In this document: positions 1-12,767 of the stretch, one piece after another | Numbering within the stretch: position 1 is the stretch's first letter | How the letters are laid out: every line of letters starts with the position of its first letter | Translations under genes and position numbers: made by a program | DNA from: Otis tarda | Taxonomy: Eukaryota; Chordata; Aves; Otidiformes; Otididae | DNA length: 64,000 bases | Direction of reading: 5' to 3' | Assembly: GCA_026413225.1 (NCBI GenBank) | Contig: CM048553.1 | Coordinates: forward strand, 19,034,501-19,098,500 | Notes under the pieces: model-generated | The model's database searches: none | What the model was told of the DNA's origin: nothing | What the model saw: only the letters and a program-made list of their open reading frames with translations

Positions 1-162
1 AATAATGTGCTACCAAAGTCTTTACTTTTTTAACCCCAAACTCTTAAAACCTATTTTAAATGCACAAAGGGAAAACACAGGCTAAGAGCAGAGAGGAGAA
101 GGACTGAAGCAGGGTCTTACCCAGTGATCTTTCCTTTGTTTGGTTTGCCGACCGCACCACAG
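1..162. other. Unassigned flank before candidate exon
   Basis: No gene or known repeat was recognised here. The last 35 bases are pyrimidine-rich and end in CACAG at 158-162, which is what makes the following segment look like a possible exon. Confidence 0.4.
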
Positions 163-414
163 GAAGGCTTGCCCGCGTGCGGCTACCCCTTGAAAAGGGG
201 GTTGGAGAATCGCCCTCGGACATGGCCTCTAAGGAATCTGCAGACGCTTCAGAGAGGTGTTCTGGCTGGTCACCCAAATTGGGCTGCGGGCTCTGGGACA
301 GCTTTGGGCTTCTCGTCTGCAAAACAGAGCATTTCATTATTGGTCTACTGAAACTGGAATATGGGGGGAAAAAAAAAGCGAAGAAGCAAGAAGTCCAAAC
401 TTCTTCAAATACTG
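163..414 (+). other. Speculative coding exon (252 nt, symmetric phase)
   Basis: A pyrimidine-rich stretch ending in CACAG precedes this segment, and a good donor (ACTG then GTAAGC at 415-420) follows it. Between them one plus-strand frame is open for all 252 nt, entering and leaving at the same codon phase. The segment is richer in G+C than its surroundings. The predicted peptide has three cysteines in its middle and a short lysine-rich stretch (GGKKKAKKQE) near the end. I recognise no domain. The minus strand is also open here for 124 codons, so the openness may only reflect base composition. No neighbouring exon was found. The call rests on splice-like signals only and may well be chance. 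Confidence 0.15.
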
Positions 415-3400
415 GTAAGCTGAAGGTCACTTCTGTGTAGGTTATTCAGGAAAACAGTGTGGTATTCCGCTACAGTTTTTATGGTTGTACATCCACATTG
501 CAAATGTTGTTACTAATAAGGCCCTGAGGATAAGACATATGCTGAGGTATGGTAATGCCATTCCTTGCTGCTCAAACAAGGATGATAGCACAGGCCTGTC
601 CACACACACACTTAAGTTGACAAGTCTACTAAGAAAAGTCCTCTGAAAAGAATTACTGTGATGTAGTTGTAAGCTGTCAATCTCAGTATATTCTGCTGTG
701 CCATCTATGAAAGGTACAGGTCACGCAGCAAGGCCAAAATAGCCATATAACATTTCTAGCTGAAATCATAAACAATTATTTTGCTTTCTGTTGCATCAGC
801 ATAAATCAGAAATGCCTTCATTAACTGATCAAATTAAGTATGATTTTTATGGGCAATCATACCAGTAAATTGCTATAAACAGTACCTGGAAAAAGACGAC
901 TCTCTCAGGAGACTGTTTCATTTATGCACTTCTTCTGACTCTTTGTTGTAAGATCTGCCTAATAAAACTACACTCCACAGGAGACACAACGTCCTGAACA
1001 TTTTTTTTGCTAACTATAAGTGACATTGTAAGTACTTTTGCCAAAGAGGGGCTGCTTTAAGAAGCGTACTCAATACTGTTTAGTGAAACTCCCTTAACGA
1101 CATGTTACTATTACTCTGGCAGAATAATCTTCCAGTCCCTCAAGCAAACTCTATATCACAACAAACTAGAACAGACACTGTACAAGCAGAAATTCAAAGC
1201 AAAGCAAGCTTACTCTGTCCCAAAACCAGTATGTAAATACAAACTTTATCAAGGCCTATAATCAGCACCAGGCACAGGATGTCTCAAAATAGTTAAGCTT
1301 TCTTCTTCCCTGTCATTAAAGGTCAGATGCTAGTACATTAAAAATCCTCTGTATTAAAATCAGCTTCGACTCTAGGTTTGAAGATGCTGTCGAGATCCAG
1401 AAAAGATTTGGCTTCTTTCTGAAAAACCAAGATGACTTATCTTGCTGACATCTGGTTCCTTCAGTGGTTTTTCAAGTGAAATGAGGTGAGCTTGCTTCAG
1501 CAACAGCATGCATTACATAATATCCCCTATGTGACCTTGAAAGTATGAAGAACTTGAACTTTTATTAGATTTTCATTAGCTGGCTATAGAAGCCTGTTGT
1601 TGCCAAGTTGTGTAGTTGCTCACAAACTACAATAAATCAGAAATACCACACAAGAAAGCTAAACCCTTCAGAACTTTTCACTTTCGAAATGGTAATATTA
1701 AAATATTAGGTATTATCCAATGTCCTGCAGTGAAATTCTTCAAGAGCATCAAATTTTTGCAGGACTTGGATCTAACAACATTTGTTCTCAGCAAACTAAA
1801 GTACACTTTGAAGTGCCTCAGACATGGTCAGCACTAGACTGCAAGTTGTAAATACAGGTACTTGTGCCTGAAAATTTACCGAGGTGCCAAGTGACCTGCA
1901 AATACAGAGAAAGAATTTGATTAGTCAGTACTCCTTCATTCAGCTTTCCAAAACGGCTTGGGAACTGCTGAAGTATTTTATTTACACAGGCATATTACAA
2001 GAGTACTACCAAGCCAAGTCATTACAGCTTTGTAGGTCCTTGTACCGATTAATAACTTATCTGTAGGTATCCATTAACAGGGAGCTAGAAAGTAAATAAT
2101 TCTCACCTTCTAGAAAACTCTAACTAAAAATAAAACAGGATACAAAAGAAAAAGCAACAAAATCAGCCTCCAAAAGGATTCGACTTCAGAGTTTGTTGGG
2201 AAGGGAATTGCTTTTGTTCCTTAAAGAAAAAAAAATTCTGATAATACGAATCAAGCTTACTTTGCTTTGCTTTTGTTTATTTTTGTTTCTCTCTCATTTG
2301 AATTCCCAGATGTCATTTGAGACATGCAGTTGCACACATATAGCATACTGACACATATGAACAGGTGCAGACTGAAGCAGTAAGGGGATTCATTACCAGA
2401 AGCAATAGGCAGTTTCAGCTGTGCAGTTGCCCAGCGTGTCCAGTCAATGTGCAGATGGAGCCAACCTCAGCAATGCTGGGTTTCTTTGGTTGTCCCTGGG
2501 GCAATTCATTAGGACCTAACATACAGCATCTTAGATCGCCCTCAGTGATGATGCCAGCATTACTGTGACTAAAAAAGCCCAAACACTGCAGTCCCAAGAG
2601 GCGTACCGGAGCCTTCCAAAGCAAGGCAGAGGCACATACGTGTTCTGCTCAGACGTGAAGCACAGTCCTCCTCTTAACAAACACCAGTGCAACTCCATAG
2701 CAGTTCCACTCTAGTAAGAGCAGTAAAACAAATGTAAAAACAGTGAAAGCTATTAATGAGATCCACCACATACACACATGCTGTTTATGAAAGGCTTCAA
2801 GTTTTTTGTCATGCTCAACTTGTGTAAACTATGCATTTCAGGAGTAATTCTGAACTTTAAACAGATTATTAAAAAAAACCCTCAAATGCAGCAACAACAG
2901 TGGCTATTCACATAACTGAGAAATATGAGTGTATATTTGACAGGTAAGCATTTTTATTACTGGCAATGAGCACTAGGCTTGATGCTACTTAACACTCGTG
3001 TGGATTCCTAGACAACACGTCTTGGGAAAACCAGCCCACTAAGGAGTAGCACTATCCAAAATTAAGACATTTATAAACAGATACTTTGCACAGGCACACA
3101 AAACCAAGGAAACACCAGCACTTTCCAGAGATGTTCTCCAAGTGCCATGCATACTTCTGCCTCTGGTCTTCTGCGTACATTTGCCCCCACTAATCCTCCT
3201 ACCTTTTTGTTCTACCTAGTTTTATGGCTCTGCTCTTAATAATATCCTTCCATGCACATTTCCAGTTTTTTTTCCATACTGATCTATGTAACTGAAACCT
3301 TTTTTCCTTCTTTTAAACCTTTTAAAACATCTCTCCTGCCAATTTGCTTCACACATTTTCACAGACAAAAAAGAACTAAGGAAAATTCCCATGACCTCAA

Positions 3401-3556
3401 GAATTTAATTTCATCTCTTGATCAATTCACACTTTTTATTTCCTGTCTCCAGGAACTAACTTAGCCTTTATCTTGACAGAAACTTATCTCTTCAGGAGAA
3501 GAAACTTATCATACACATCTTCAAAGTTGCTAGCAATCCTGGCAGTGTACAAATGG
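415..3556. other. Unassigned non-coding stretch
   Basis: The sequence is AT-rich and shows no recognised gene, RNA or repeat. Open frames are all under 90 codons and show no family resemblance. If 163-414 were an exon, this would be the start of its downstream intron. Confidence 0.5.
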
Positions 3557-3561
3557 TAAAC
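3557..3561. repeat. Left target-site duplication of the LTR
   Basis: TAAAC directly precedes the LTR and is repeated exactly after it at 4171-4175. Five-base duplications are typical of ERVL-type integrations. Confidence 0.85.
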
Positions 3562-4170
3562 TGTCCTGGTTTTGGCTGGGATGGAGATAATTTTCTTCCC
3601 AGTAGCTGCTGTGCTTTGGATTTAGTATGGGATTTGGTATGTGAAGAATGTTAATACACTGATGTTATTAGTTGTTGCTAAGAGATCAAGGACTTTTCTC
3701 AGCTTCCCAGGTTTTGCTAATGTGCAGGTGCAAGAAGCTGGGAAGAGCATAGCCAGTGGAGTTGACTCAAATTGGCGAAAGGAAGTATTCCATACCATAG
3801 ATATCATGCTCAGTATATAAGGGGGGTTGGCTGGTGGGCAAATCTCTTGCTCTTTCTCTCTCTGTGTCAAGATTATTCTGAGATTGCTCTCAGTTCCATT
3901 CTGTGATCACTGCTCGGGATGGGCTGTATTGGTCGCCAGGTCATCAGGTGGTGAGAAATTGTGCATTGTGCATTTTGTATATTCTATTATTATTGTTACT
4001 ATTATTGTTATATAGAGAGAATTAGTATATCTTCTTTTGCCATCCTAGTAAATTGTCTTCACCTCAACCCACGAGAATCTTTCTGATTCTCTCCCCAATC
4101 CGCTGAGGAGGGGGAGGGTGAGCGAGCGGCTGTGTGATGCTTGGTTGCTGACTTGGTTAAACCACCAACA
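3562..4170 (+). mobile_element. Solo LTR of an avian ERVL-type endogenous retrovirus
   Basis: The element is 609 bp, starts TGTCCTGGTTTTGGCTGGGA and ends ACCACCAACA, giving the TG...CA ends expected of an LTR. It is bounded by identical 5-bp copies of TAAAC. A TATATAA box lies at 3814-3820. A TTATTATTG-rich segment follows near 3985-4010, and a CTCAACCCACGAG segment and a G-rich GGAGGGGGAGGGTGAGCGAGCGGC stretch come near the 3' end. From memory, these landmarks and their order match the ERVL LTR family common in bird genomes. No internal gag, pol or env sequence adjoins it, so it is a solo LTR left after recombination between two LTRs. It has scattered differences from the remembered family pattern, so it is not brand new. 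The plus-strand orientation follows from the TATA box and the order of the landmarks. Confidence 0.9.
3814..3820 (+). promoter_or_regulatory. TATA box of the LTR promoter (U3)
   Basis: TATATAA lies about 250 bp into the LTR, just upstream of a GGGGGGTTGG segment, the position expected for the retroviral promoter. Whether it still drives transcription cannot be told from the sequence. Confidence 0.6.
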
Positions 4171-4175
4171 TAAAC
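4171..4175. repeat. Right target-site duplication of the LTR
   Basis: TAAAC is an exact copy of 3557-3561 and marks the downstream insertion boundary. Confidence 0.85.
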
Positions 4176-7100
4176 AAAGACATTAAAAAAATACTGTGCT
4201 ATTAAAATAACTCTTTCCAATCATGTGCTCTAAAGAACACACTTAGAATAGACAAAAAAAAAAAACCCAACCCATTTGAATGTCTTCTTGACATTTAAAA
4301 TAAAGAAGAAAAACAAAAAGAAAAATGGAAATGTGCTTTTCTTGACCTTCAAGTAAACTGTTTGTCCTGTGCCTTGTGCTGAAGATGGCTACAGGATACA
4401 TTACAGACTGTAATATGCATATGAACAGGTTGTGTTTAATGTATTATGAGTTTATTAACTCTGAAATATTGTCACAGCACATGAGCTTTTATTATTGCAA
4501 CAATAATATTTCTTCCTCACATTTGTGTCAGATCCACAGTATGGTTGTCTGAAGAAAGGATCTGCTTTTTCCAAAGATACAGACTCTTTGGGGTCCCATA
4601 TTATCACCACTGCGGGGTTTTCTTGTCTGGACATGTTATTAGTGACACATTTCTGTTGGAGAGAAAGTGAATACTACCTACATGTTCTTATTTTTAAGCA
4701 TTTATGGTAACAATGTTTTCCATAGCACTTTCTCAGAAACGTTAAATGCATATACACGTCTATATAAACTAAAGTTCACATTACATCTATGCAATAGATG
4801 ATTTGGATACGCTCTGTCACTGGGGAAACTGTGGGCAGGGAGGTGATTCAGCAGCTGAATGCAACATAAAACCATCTTTTATTACAAACTCACTTTTCTC
4901 TGTGTGATATTTCACCATTATGAGATGGAAAAATCCATGGCATGTTCTTTTCAGACACAATCATGTCAGGACTGAGAACTGAAAAGAGCAGGAGGGCAAC
5001 TGCCCACTCGACACCATGCAGACTCTGTAGGCGTTCTCTACACTGGTGCCTGCTCATGAGCTAGCGGATGTCTCTGGCTTTTATTTGTGTATTCTGAACA
5101 CAAACATTTCACTGTTTTCTGTTGAATCAATGACAATGAGTTACAAAGCTGGTCCTTGCTCACAAGCAGTCTCAGTTTGGTGGCAATATTAATTTCTATG
5201 GTATGGATGGCCTGAAGTCTTTCCTCCTTGATAAGGAGAGAGACAGTGCCCAAGCCATGGTTGCCCACCATCCCTAGCACTGAACCAATGACCCCAGTTG
5301 CCTGCACCTCCCTGACTTTGAGGCATGTTCTGCGTTGGATGCTGCCCAAGCTCCCCCTTGGCTGCAGCACCACCAACCTCCTTCTGCTGCTGCTAGTCCC
5401 AAGGAAAGCCTGTGCTCACCATCCTCACCGCAGAAGTAACTCAGGCAGAGCAAAAATCACAGCCCTCCCCATGTCGCCTGCAGCACGGTAATTAAGCAAA
5501 GCAATGAATTCATTGTACGTGAACCCGAGGTACAGCCCTGGTGCAGATCTTTTCATGCTCTGAGGACAGGAGGAAACAGACCCAGAAGAATTTTCCCAAG
5601 TAAGGTAAAAGAAATCATTCCCCTTCCGTCTCAACATGAACAAGAAAGAGGGGAAGACAACTCAGCCAATGGCACCAGCTGCCACAGGAAGGTGCTGCAT
5701 TAAAACTTGGAAAAAAACATGTTTAATGACATGTCACAATGTATCTGCTGTATTTTTAGGTTGGAATGACATTCAAATCATCCTAAAAATCTGTACATTT
5801 TCCCAGGAGCCTTGCTAGCTCCTGCTGGCGGCCAGCTGCACGCTCCCTGCTGTGGCAAGCCGCCAAAACCCATTTCTTTTAATCCTGAGTGTTGTGAATC
5901 ACCGAGCGGGACATCCACAGGCTGCCGACTCCTGCTCGCCCTTCGCAGGACCACGGCTCACTCTTCAGCAGGGTGATGCCCAGAGTTAGCAGAGAAAGTT
6001 TTTCATGAAAGTCTTACAAATGACTGACATGAAGCAACATTTTCAAGCTTCGGTTTCTAACTTTAAGCGCCTAGATAAATTGAAGCCTGTTTTTCAGGAA
6101 AGCCGTGTGTTTACAGTAAAGATATTCATTAGAAGCAATAAAAGCTGTAGGTGCTCAGCACTTACACTGCCAGACCTCTTATTCAGATGTTTAATTGGAG
6201 GAACTTGCATTTGAAAATGTTGCCCTAAGGAGCTCAGCAGCCCGTCTAAGAGCAGCTTAATTGGTCCAGACAAGTCCAGACTGAAATATGCAACATGCTG
6301 TGGCATCTCTTTGGAATACATGAAATATCAGAAAAACTCAAGTCATCCACATGAAAGTGTAAAAATATTTCTTGGTATGTTTCTGTCCAAATCCAAGGTT
6401 TTCTCTTTCTACAAATGCTGGCCTTAGATTTTAGGGTAGAAATTGAAGTAAAATGATATACAAAACTAATAGTCACCCATTAGTAATAAGCAAAATCACA
6501 TTGAATGAAAGAAAGCTTTAATTTAAAAATAGAATTGTATAACTGTGTTTTATTCTAATGCTTTGTGACGGTAAGTATTTATTTAGATGTGATAGAAAAA
6601 TTTTAAAAGTGACTGATCATCTCACTATTTTTCCCCACAAAGGCTTCTGTGGCTCCATCAATTTTGCTTACGGCAAAATCTGTTCTTTCACAGTCTCTGT
6701 CATACTCTTGCATCACAGCTTCGGTTTATTATTACTTTGTTTAAATAAGTTATCCATAAATTCCAGCCTGGACATCAACATTTGTCTTAATTAAAATCTT
6801 ATGGCAGTTTCAGTTGGAAGCTATTTCTCTTTTCCCTCCTAAAAACCCTACTGTGAAGTATTCATGAGCCAGCATGACCCCTTGTTCCAGCTGGGAGATG
6901 GCTGCGTTTCATCAGCAGCGGGTGAGGTAACTCCTACCTACACAATCCCCAAAACCGTCATGAGAACTCTGAAGATTAAAAGGGATGGTTTAAACAAAAA
7001 CTGTCATTATGCTGATTAAAGGAGAAATATCCTTACATGCTTAAAACCACATGCAAAAAGGAGGGGAAAAAAAAAAAGAATATATACCAGATGCTTAAAC

Positions 7101-8646
7101 GTACCTAGGGGATAGTGTGTTCTGATTCAAGAAAATGATTATCTACCCATCCCTGTTCTCCCACACATATCCCTAAGGAAAATAGGAGGAGGGTCTGTTT
7201 TTGTGGCGTCTGTTTCCCAAAGCAAAGGAACACGATGCAGCAGTCCTGGAAAAACCTGTCTTTCTACAAGCTAAAAAGGAGTTCTTAATTAACACGCTAT
7301 TTTAAAAATAACTGAAAAAAGAGCCATCACCACGAAGGCTGGTGAGTGGGAGCGAGCTCTTCAGGGCAGGGTGTAACCAGCCCTCTGGGTGGGCCGTCCC
7401 GGCAGCCCATGGGTGCTGCCAGCCTCCAGCGAGAACAAACGCCCGGGAAAAGCAAGCGGGAGGCAGCAGCACACTCATGCCGGTGACCTATTTTTAGCCT
7501 CTGCTCATGGAAGTAAAAATGTGATGATGCTTTTATCAGAGGTTGTTGCTCTGGCACCTGGGGAGAGTTAGGCGGCTGCTGCCAGAGAGATGCTGTGGAA
7601 GAGAGGAGCAGAAGCTCAGTTTGTCACCGTGCCCTTTTTCCCTCCCTGGAGGCCATCTCCCTAGCAAAGGAGGGAGCAGCCCTACTGCTCCCCACACCTC
7701 TGCCTCTCCCACCCGTCCCTGTGGTCGGCATAGTTATTGGCCTACTTAAATCCTCTAAGTGGAAACAAAACAAGTCGGAAGCGACAAATCAGGTGCAAAT
7801 CAGCTGCTGTGCAGTCTGCATGCTCCAAGGCCTCACCCCTCGCTTGCAGCACGCATGTGCTTGGCACTTTTGTGATTGTGCTTCGACTGCAGTAGAAACG
7901 ATGCAGAGGCAGCTCTTATGTCTGTATCTACAAGGCACGTGCACATGGCGGGGGAAAAAAAGTAACTGTAGTAGACATCCATTCTATACGGCGTTACAAG
8001 CCATACAGAAATGGCTCAATAGGAAGAAAGGTGAGATACAGGTGACTTCACAGGTGCACAGTGTACGTATAAGAACATTTTGCAAGTTGCAGAACTAAGT
8101 CTTTTTGCATGTTAAATACAAAAATATTCATTCCTGTGCCCACAGAGCTGTCCATAACTTTGCAGCAAGACTTTCACCCCTGAAGCCAGTTAAAGTATGT
8201 CTATAAATACATAAAGTAAGTTAGAATTGGGACAGTTGGTAGGGATCACTTATTCATCTAGGACCTCGCACTGAATTTTGGTGGATTTTAAAGCATCTAA
8301 GACAAGAGTGTGGACTTCACGTCTATCATGCCATTAAAGGAAAAGTCAGAATTTCAAAATTGTCAAAGGATGCACATGCATCACACTCCCATATGCAATT
8401 AACCTATATGAATGAAACTCCAGTAGTGTGAAATAAAGAGGGAAAAAGCATGCAGATCTGTATTTATTTGACAACGCTAGTTGTGAAGCAACACAGTTAA
8501 AGGGTAACAAACTCAATCCACAGCAGAGTGCAGAAAAAAGAAAGTACAGTACTAACTCTCTGAGAGGATTCAATTTTCATCAAGTACCTTTGAATGTCAA
8601 GTTCTGAATGAAGGGAGATCAACATGCACTGCAAAACCTGTGGATC
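4176..8646. other. Unassigned non-coding stretch with small GC-rich patches
   Basis: No gene was recognised. GC-richer patches occur near 5270-5420, 5815-5945, 7340-7470 and 7540-7750. The longest open frame (7595-8098, 167 codons, plus strand) begins with GTG, has no recognisable domain and is of a length expected by chance in a window this size. An opposing frame at 5038-5376 (112 codons) is likewise unrecognised. Around 6560-6930 the sequence is AT-rich and non-repetitive, and I see no known element in it. Confidence 0.5.
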
Positions 8647-8778
8647 AAAGAGAGAAAAGAAGGGGAGGGGGAGAGATAATTGTTAACAGGAAAAGAAAAA
8701 GGAGAACAATAGAAATTAAAAGAGAATAACCTGTATGTACTGAAAAGAAGAAGAGAAGAGGAGAGGGAGAGGGAGAGG
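8647..8778 (+). repeat. Purine-rich tracts on the plus strand
   Basis: Uninterrupted purine runs of 30 nt (8647-8676) and 37 nt (8742-8778, with AGAGGAGAGGGAGAGGG) flank a purine-biased middle. This is simple, low-complexity sequence. Confidence 0.8.
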
Positions 8779-11509
8779 CATTGAAATATAATAATGTACC
8801 AGGGAACAATATGGGCTACCATTACTTAACATGCAATATTCTCAGAACTCTTGCTGGACTCAGTTCAGATGCGCTACACGTGGTGGTGTGTCAAAGAAGT
8901 GGAAAATGTTCTTCTAATAGAAAAGTTAATAGCAGAGAGTTGAGCCACACAGATTAAAATATGTATCTAGCAACCATATCTGACAAGAAATAGCAAAATA
9001 TGCATTCTTCCTAAGAAATGATACAACTTTTGGCAGGAGTTAGCAGCAGTCATTACACTTCTGTGTTTGTTTCACACTTACTACAGAGGCATGGAATCCT
9101 TCAAGCAGAACTTAGAAATACTGTATTACTCTTGATTAACCCCAACTTTAAAAAGAATAAAAGATAAACTATGGTATGATGAAAAAGTATTCTCCAATCT
9201 CATCTCTCTTTACTATTCTACATCTGATCTTAAAGCACACGGAAGGTGAAAATATGCTAAAAGGAGTTTAAGGGCCAAAAAACCCCAAACATTTTTTCCC
9301 TCCAACACATGAATGAGATGCAAATTGCAGAGGAAATTGCCTACTGCTGTTTGAGTCCTTATGGGCGGAGGTGCTATATTTTCCTTAATCTTCGTTTGCC
9401 TGTGGGGTAGAGGTAAAACAGGTAGATTTCGGACAGTGCTCTAAACCACCTCTGAGCAATCGATTCCTCCTTCAGCCAGAGTCAGACTCCCACCACAAGT
9501 GCTGCTGCCCTGTTCAGAGCATGCAGCTATTCATACCAGGCAAAGAAATGCAACTGCTTTGATTAACAAGGACGTCATTGTTTAAATAATCTTATTTAGC
9601 AAGAATTATAATGCCAACATCATAATTAAGAGAGCAATTCAAAGAATCTTTTGAATTTTACCAACCCAGGGGATATGAGCATATGAGAGCTGATTCCGGG
9701 GACGAGATAAGCAACATACAAGCATGCTGGGCTTTTCATGTTTTTGTCGATTGGATACTTTGGAAGGGCAGTACTATTTCATTTAAAGAGAACAATAGAT
9801 CATTTTTCTTCCTATGATAAATGCATCATGTATAATTGTTCAAGTAAAAAGCCATTTCTACAAATATGCTATTTATGCAATCACGGTACAAATTAAACAT
9901 AGCCTTCCGGCAACAACTGGATAAATTCCAATTCCAACCCACAAAGACAAAACAGTCTGTTGCTAATGTCTCAGTAATACTGAAACTGTATTAGGGTTTT
10001 TCATGTTTTTATAATGCCACCACCCCACACATGCAAAGCTGAGACGTTCTGTTTGCCCTTTAATTAAACTATTCTCCTGATTAAGAAGAAAAAAGTTACT
10101 GATTCTCCAAGGACTAAATCCCATCTTGACGCCAAATACATGAGACCTCCAAAGGAAAAATTCATGCTGCATTTTGCTTGACATTCAGGTGTCATCATAC
10201 ATCAAGACCACAGTTCAGAAGGGACATTACTCTGCACAATGGCAGCATTTACAGAATGCAGCCCTTTAGGGAGTCGTCCTCCCTAAAGACATTGCGTAGG
10301 ATCAACTCGAGTTACTTAGTTTCTTCAAACCCTGTCACCTCATGGGGAATTACAACTGTGTCCCTTTTCTCTAGACTTTCCTACTCCCAAAGGAAGTGAA
10401 ACATCAATTCTGACCTAAGGGCAGGTAAGGAAATGAGGATGCTTGACAAAACCAGCAACAATTTGCACCCTCAATCCAGGGAAAATGTTGTCTATATCCT
10501 TACCTCTCCCCCTCCTCTTATCACAGAACATAGTATTTATTTTAATTTTAAAGCAAGTTAGAAAGTTGAGCATTTGCAGTTAAAATATATAAAACTACTC
10601 CACCAAGATCCAGAAGTCTCTCTGTCCTCTTACAGGAGCTGATGTGAAATCATATGGATGTGATGTAGGATTAAGAGTTTGCGTTTGCTGAATAAATACA
10701 GTCTGGCAAGAAAAAATGAACCACACACAAATACAGAACCACATCAGCAGTGCAGCAGCAAGCTTCATTGATTACTGCATAAGGTACCATAAGGCAAATG
10801 AGGCCTCCACAGTGTTATATAGCAGACTTCAGATCACCTGAAGAAGGTCCAGACATGCCAATATGGGAGAAATATAATCAAGACCATTACTACAGCCCAC
10901 GTAAAGACCTTATTATAAATGAATTTTGAAGACATTTGGGTCTGAATCCAAACCTGAAGCATAGTTTCCTTTGGAACTTTCCAAAATATTTCTTAACTTT
11001 CTATATTCTTTTCCAAACTCAATACCACACTGATGCCTTCATCAGCACTCTGATGACCTGAAGGGTATTTAAAGAAGGAAAACAATAATGATCTATTTCT
11101 TCCTTTCCTCCTAGATTGTAGGGGAATATTATTTTTTTTTCCATCTGTGGGCATGCATGTGGATATAAATAGTCCACAATGATGGGAAATGAATTCAAGG
11201 AGAGCTTTACAATTTCCAAATGCAGCAAGGGTTGCAATCTCGTCCACCCCAGGGGCAGGTTCCTGAGACAATCCCTCATCTCCTGCTTCCCTCACCAACT
11301 CTGCCATCGTTCCAAAGAGGGGAGGCATCACAGCAAATATTCACCATGAGAGAGGAGAAACAGGGTGTTGAAGAAAATCCCACAGAAGATTAAAAAACCC
11401 CGGACTTGACTTACTAAGAAATAAAGAGCTGTAAAGCACAAAACACTCAACTACTGTGCTCTGAGCAACCTCTGCTGGCCAGTAGATAGGATCCCATGCC
11501 TCCTCTTAA
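8779..11509. other. Unassigned non-coding stretch
   Basis: No gene or repeat was recognised. The region near 9540-9660 is AT-rich and non-repetitive. A 112-codon minus-strand frame (10993-11331) begins with ATG ATG but resembles no family I know, and a second minus-strand frame is open over the same bases. I treat it as chance. Confidence 0.5.
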
Positions 11510-11955
11510 ATCACAGAATAATCGAATAGTTTGGGTTGGGAGGGACCTTTAAATATCATCTAGTCCAACCACCCTGCAAGAAGCAGGAACATCTCCAACT
11601 GTATCAGGTTGCTCAGAGCCCAGTCCAACCTGGCCTTGAATGTTTCCAGGGATGGGGCATCCACCACCTCCCTGGGCAACCTGTGCCAGTGTTCCACCAC
11701 CCTCATTGTGAAAAGTTTTTTTCCTTATATCCAGTCTGAATTTACCTCCTTCTATTTTAAAACCATTACCCCTCGTCCTATCACAACAGGCCCTGCTAAA
11801 GAGTTTTTCCCCATCTTTCCTGTAGGCCCCCTTTAGGTACTGGAAGGCAGCTGCAAGATCTCCCCAGAGCCTTCTCTTCTCCAGGCTGAACAGCCCCAAC
11901 TCTCTCAGCCTGTCCTCACAGGAGAGGTGCTCCAGCCCTCTGATCAACAGAGTTG
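11510..11955 (-). mobile_element. CR1 LINE, 5'-truncated 3' end
   Basis: Read on the minus strand, the sequence follows the CR1 order: the C-terminal part of ORF2, the 3' UTR with the GTTGGACTAGATGATATTTA segment, the TCCCTCCCAACCCAAACTAT segment, and a decayed ATTCTGTGATT tail at 11513-11535. The 5' end is cut inside ORF2 near 11950, as in most avian CR1 copies, which arise by incomplete reverse transcription. It is close to the remembered consensus, so it is probably one of the younger CR1 copies here. Confidence 0.93.
11730..11947 (-). pseudogene. CR1 ORF2 C-terminal fragment (non-functional)
   Basis: The minus-strand frame starts with MIRGLEHLS and continues through [30 protein letters not shown] and DRTRGNG to FRLDIRKK, the conserved C-terminal end of CR1 ORF2 after the reverse transcriptase. 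Past IRKK the frame departs from the family at a frameshift, although the underlying bases still match CR1. The endonuclease and reverse-transcriptase core are absent through 5' truncation. The piece cannot encode a working protein. Confidence 0.85.
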
Positions 11956-12767
11956 TACAGAGCCTGTGACTTCATTCCCATATATGAGAGCGCAGATCCT
12001 TAGCTGGTTTGAATGAACATTACTTGAGCAGCTTTAACACCACAAGGACAACCTATAGAAGGTGGTCCTACCCCAGTAAGCTGGAAGAAAATGATAGGGA
12101 TTTCCACCATCTGTCACCAAAGACTCTCAGAGCAGAGGGGCTTCTGTTGAAACTAGTGTAAAGTCTTCATGAGTCATGAAAGCAAATAGCCAGAACACAA
12201 GAGATACCAACTACTGTACATGTTGCATTGGCATACAAAGAAACAGATTAATACAGGCTGGCAGACATATAAAGGTAATATTGAGAAAATCAATTAAAAA
12301 GCATAAGTAATCTCCTCTGGAAAAAAGTGGAAAATGTTAGAGGCTAAGGAGGAGAGTGGAAACCAAGGCTGGGACATGGTGTGCAGCTAATGGAATGGTT
12401 GCAGAGCCTCGTTAACAGCAAGTATGAGCAGAACAGAGTGTTACATGGAGAAAAACTAATTTCAGTGGAACAACTAATTATTGTAATGAGAAACGTACCA
12501 GGAGCAAAGGAAACAGCTGCCAAACGTGTTACTTTTGAACTTTAAATCTCAACAGAGTGAGTGATGGCCCTGGAAAAAGGTATAGAAAGCTAAGAGTCAT
12601 AGAAGGAAAGCAAAGATGCCAGGAATGTGCCGAATGTCATCAAACAAAGTCATATGAAAAGTCTGGTGAATAGCACTTGTAAAGTAGTACTCAAAGGATT
12701 AGCATGCAGTAACATAGGGAGGACAAGGATTAATATCTTGGGGCTGACGGATTGTATTAGTCATTAT
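11956..12767. other. Unassigned non-coding stretch
   Basis: No gene or known element was recognised. The sequence is unlike the flanking CR1. Confidence 0.5.

Noticed and set aside
4805-4860. GGGGAAACTGTGGGCAGGGAGG resembling the MIR 3' segment
   Set aside because: The match covers only about 20 bases and the neighbouring MIR segments are missing.
5038-5376. 112-codon minus-strand frame that reads protein-like (repeated V, G, L)
   Set aside because: I could not assign it to any family; an opposing plus-strand frame overlaps it, and no poly(A) or splice signals support a retrocopy or exon.
7595-8098. 167-codon plus-strand open frame
   Set aside because: It starts with GTG, has no recognisable domain and is of a length expected by chance in 64 kb; part lies in a GC-rich patch.
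10993-11331. 112-codon minus-strand frame starting with ATG
   Set aside because: No family resemblance and no splice or promoter context, and a second minus-strand frame is open over the same bases.
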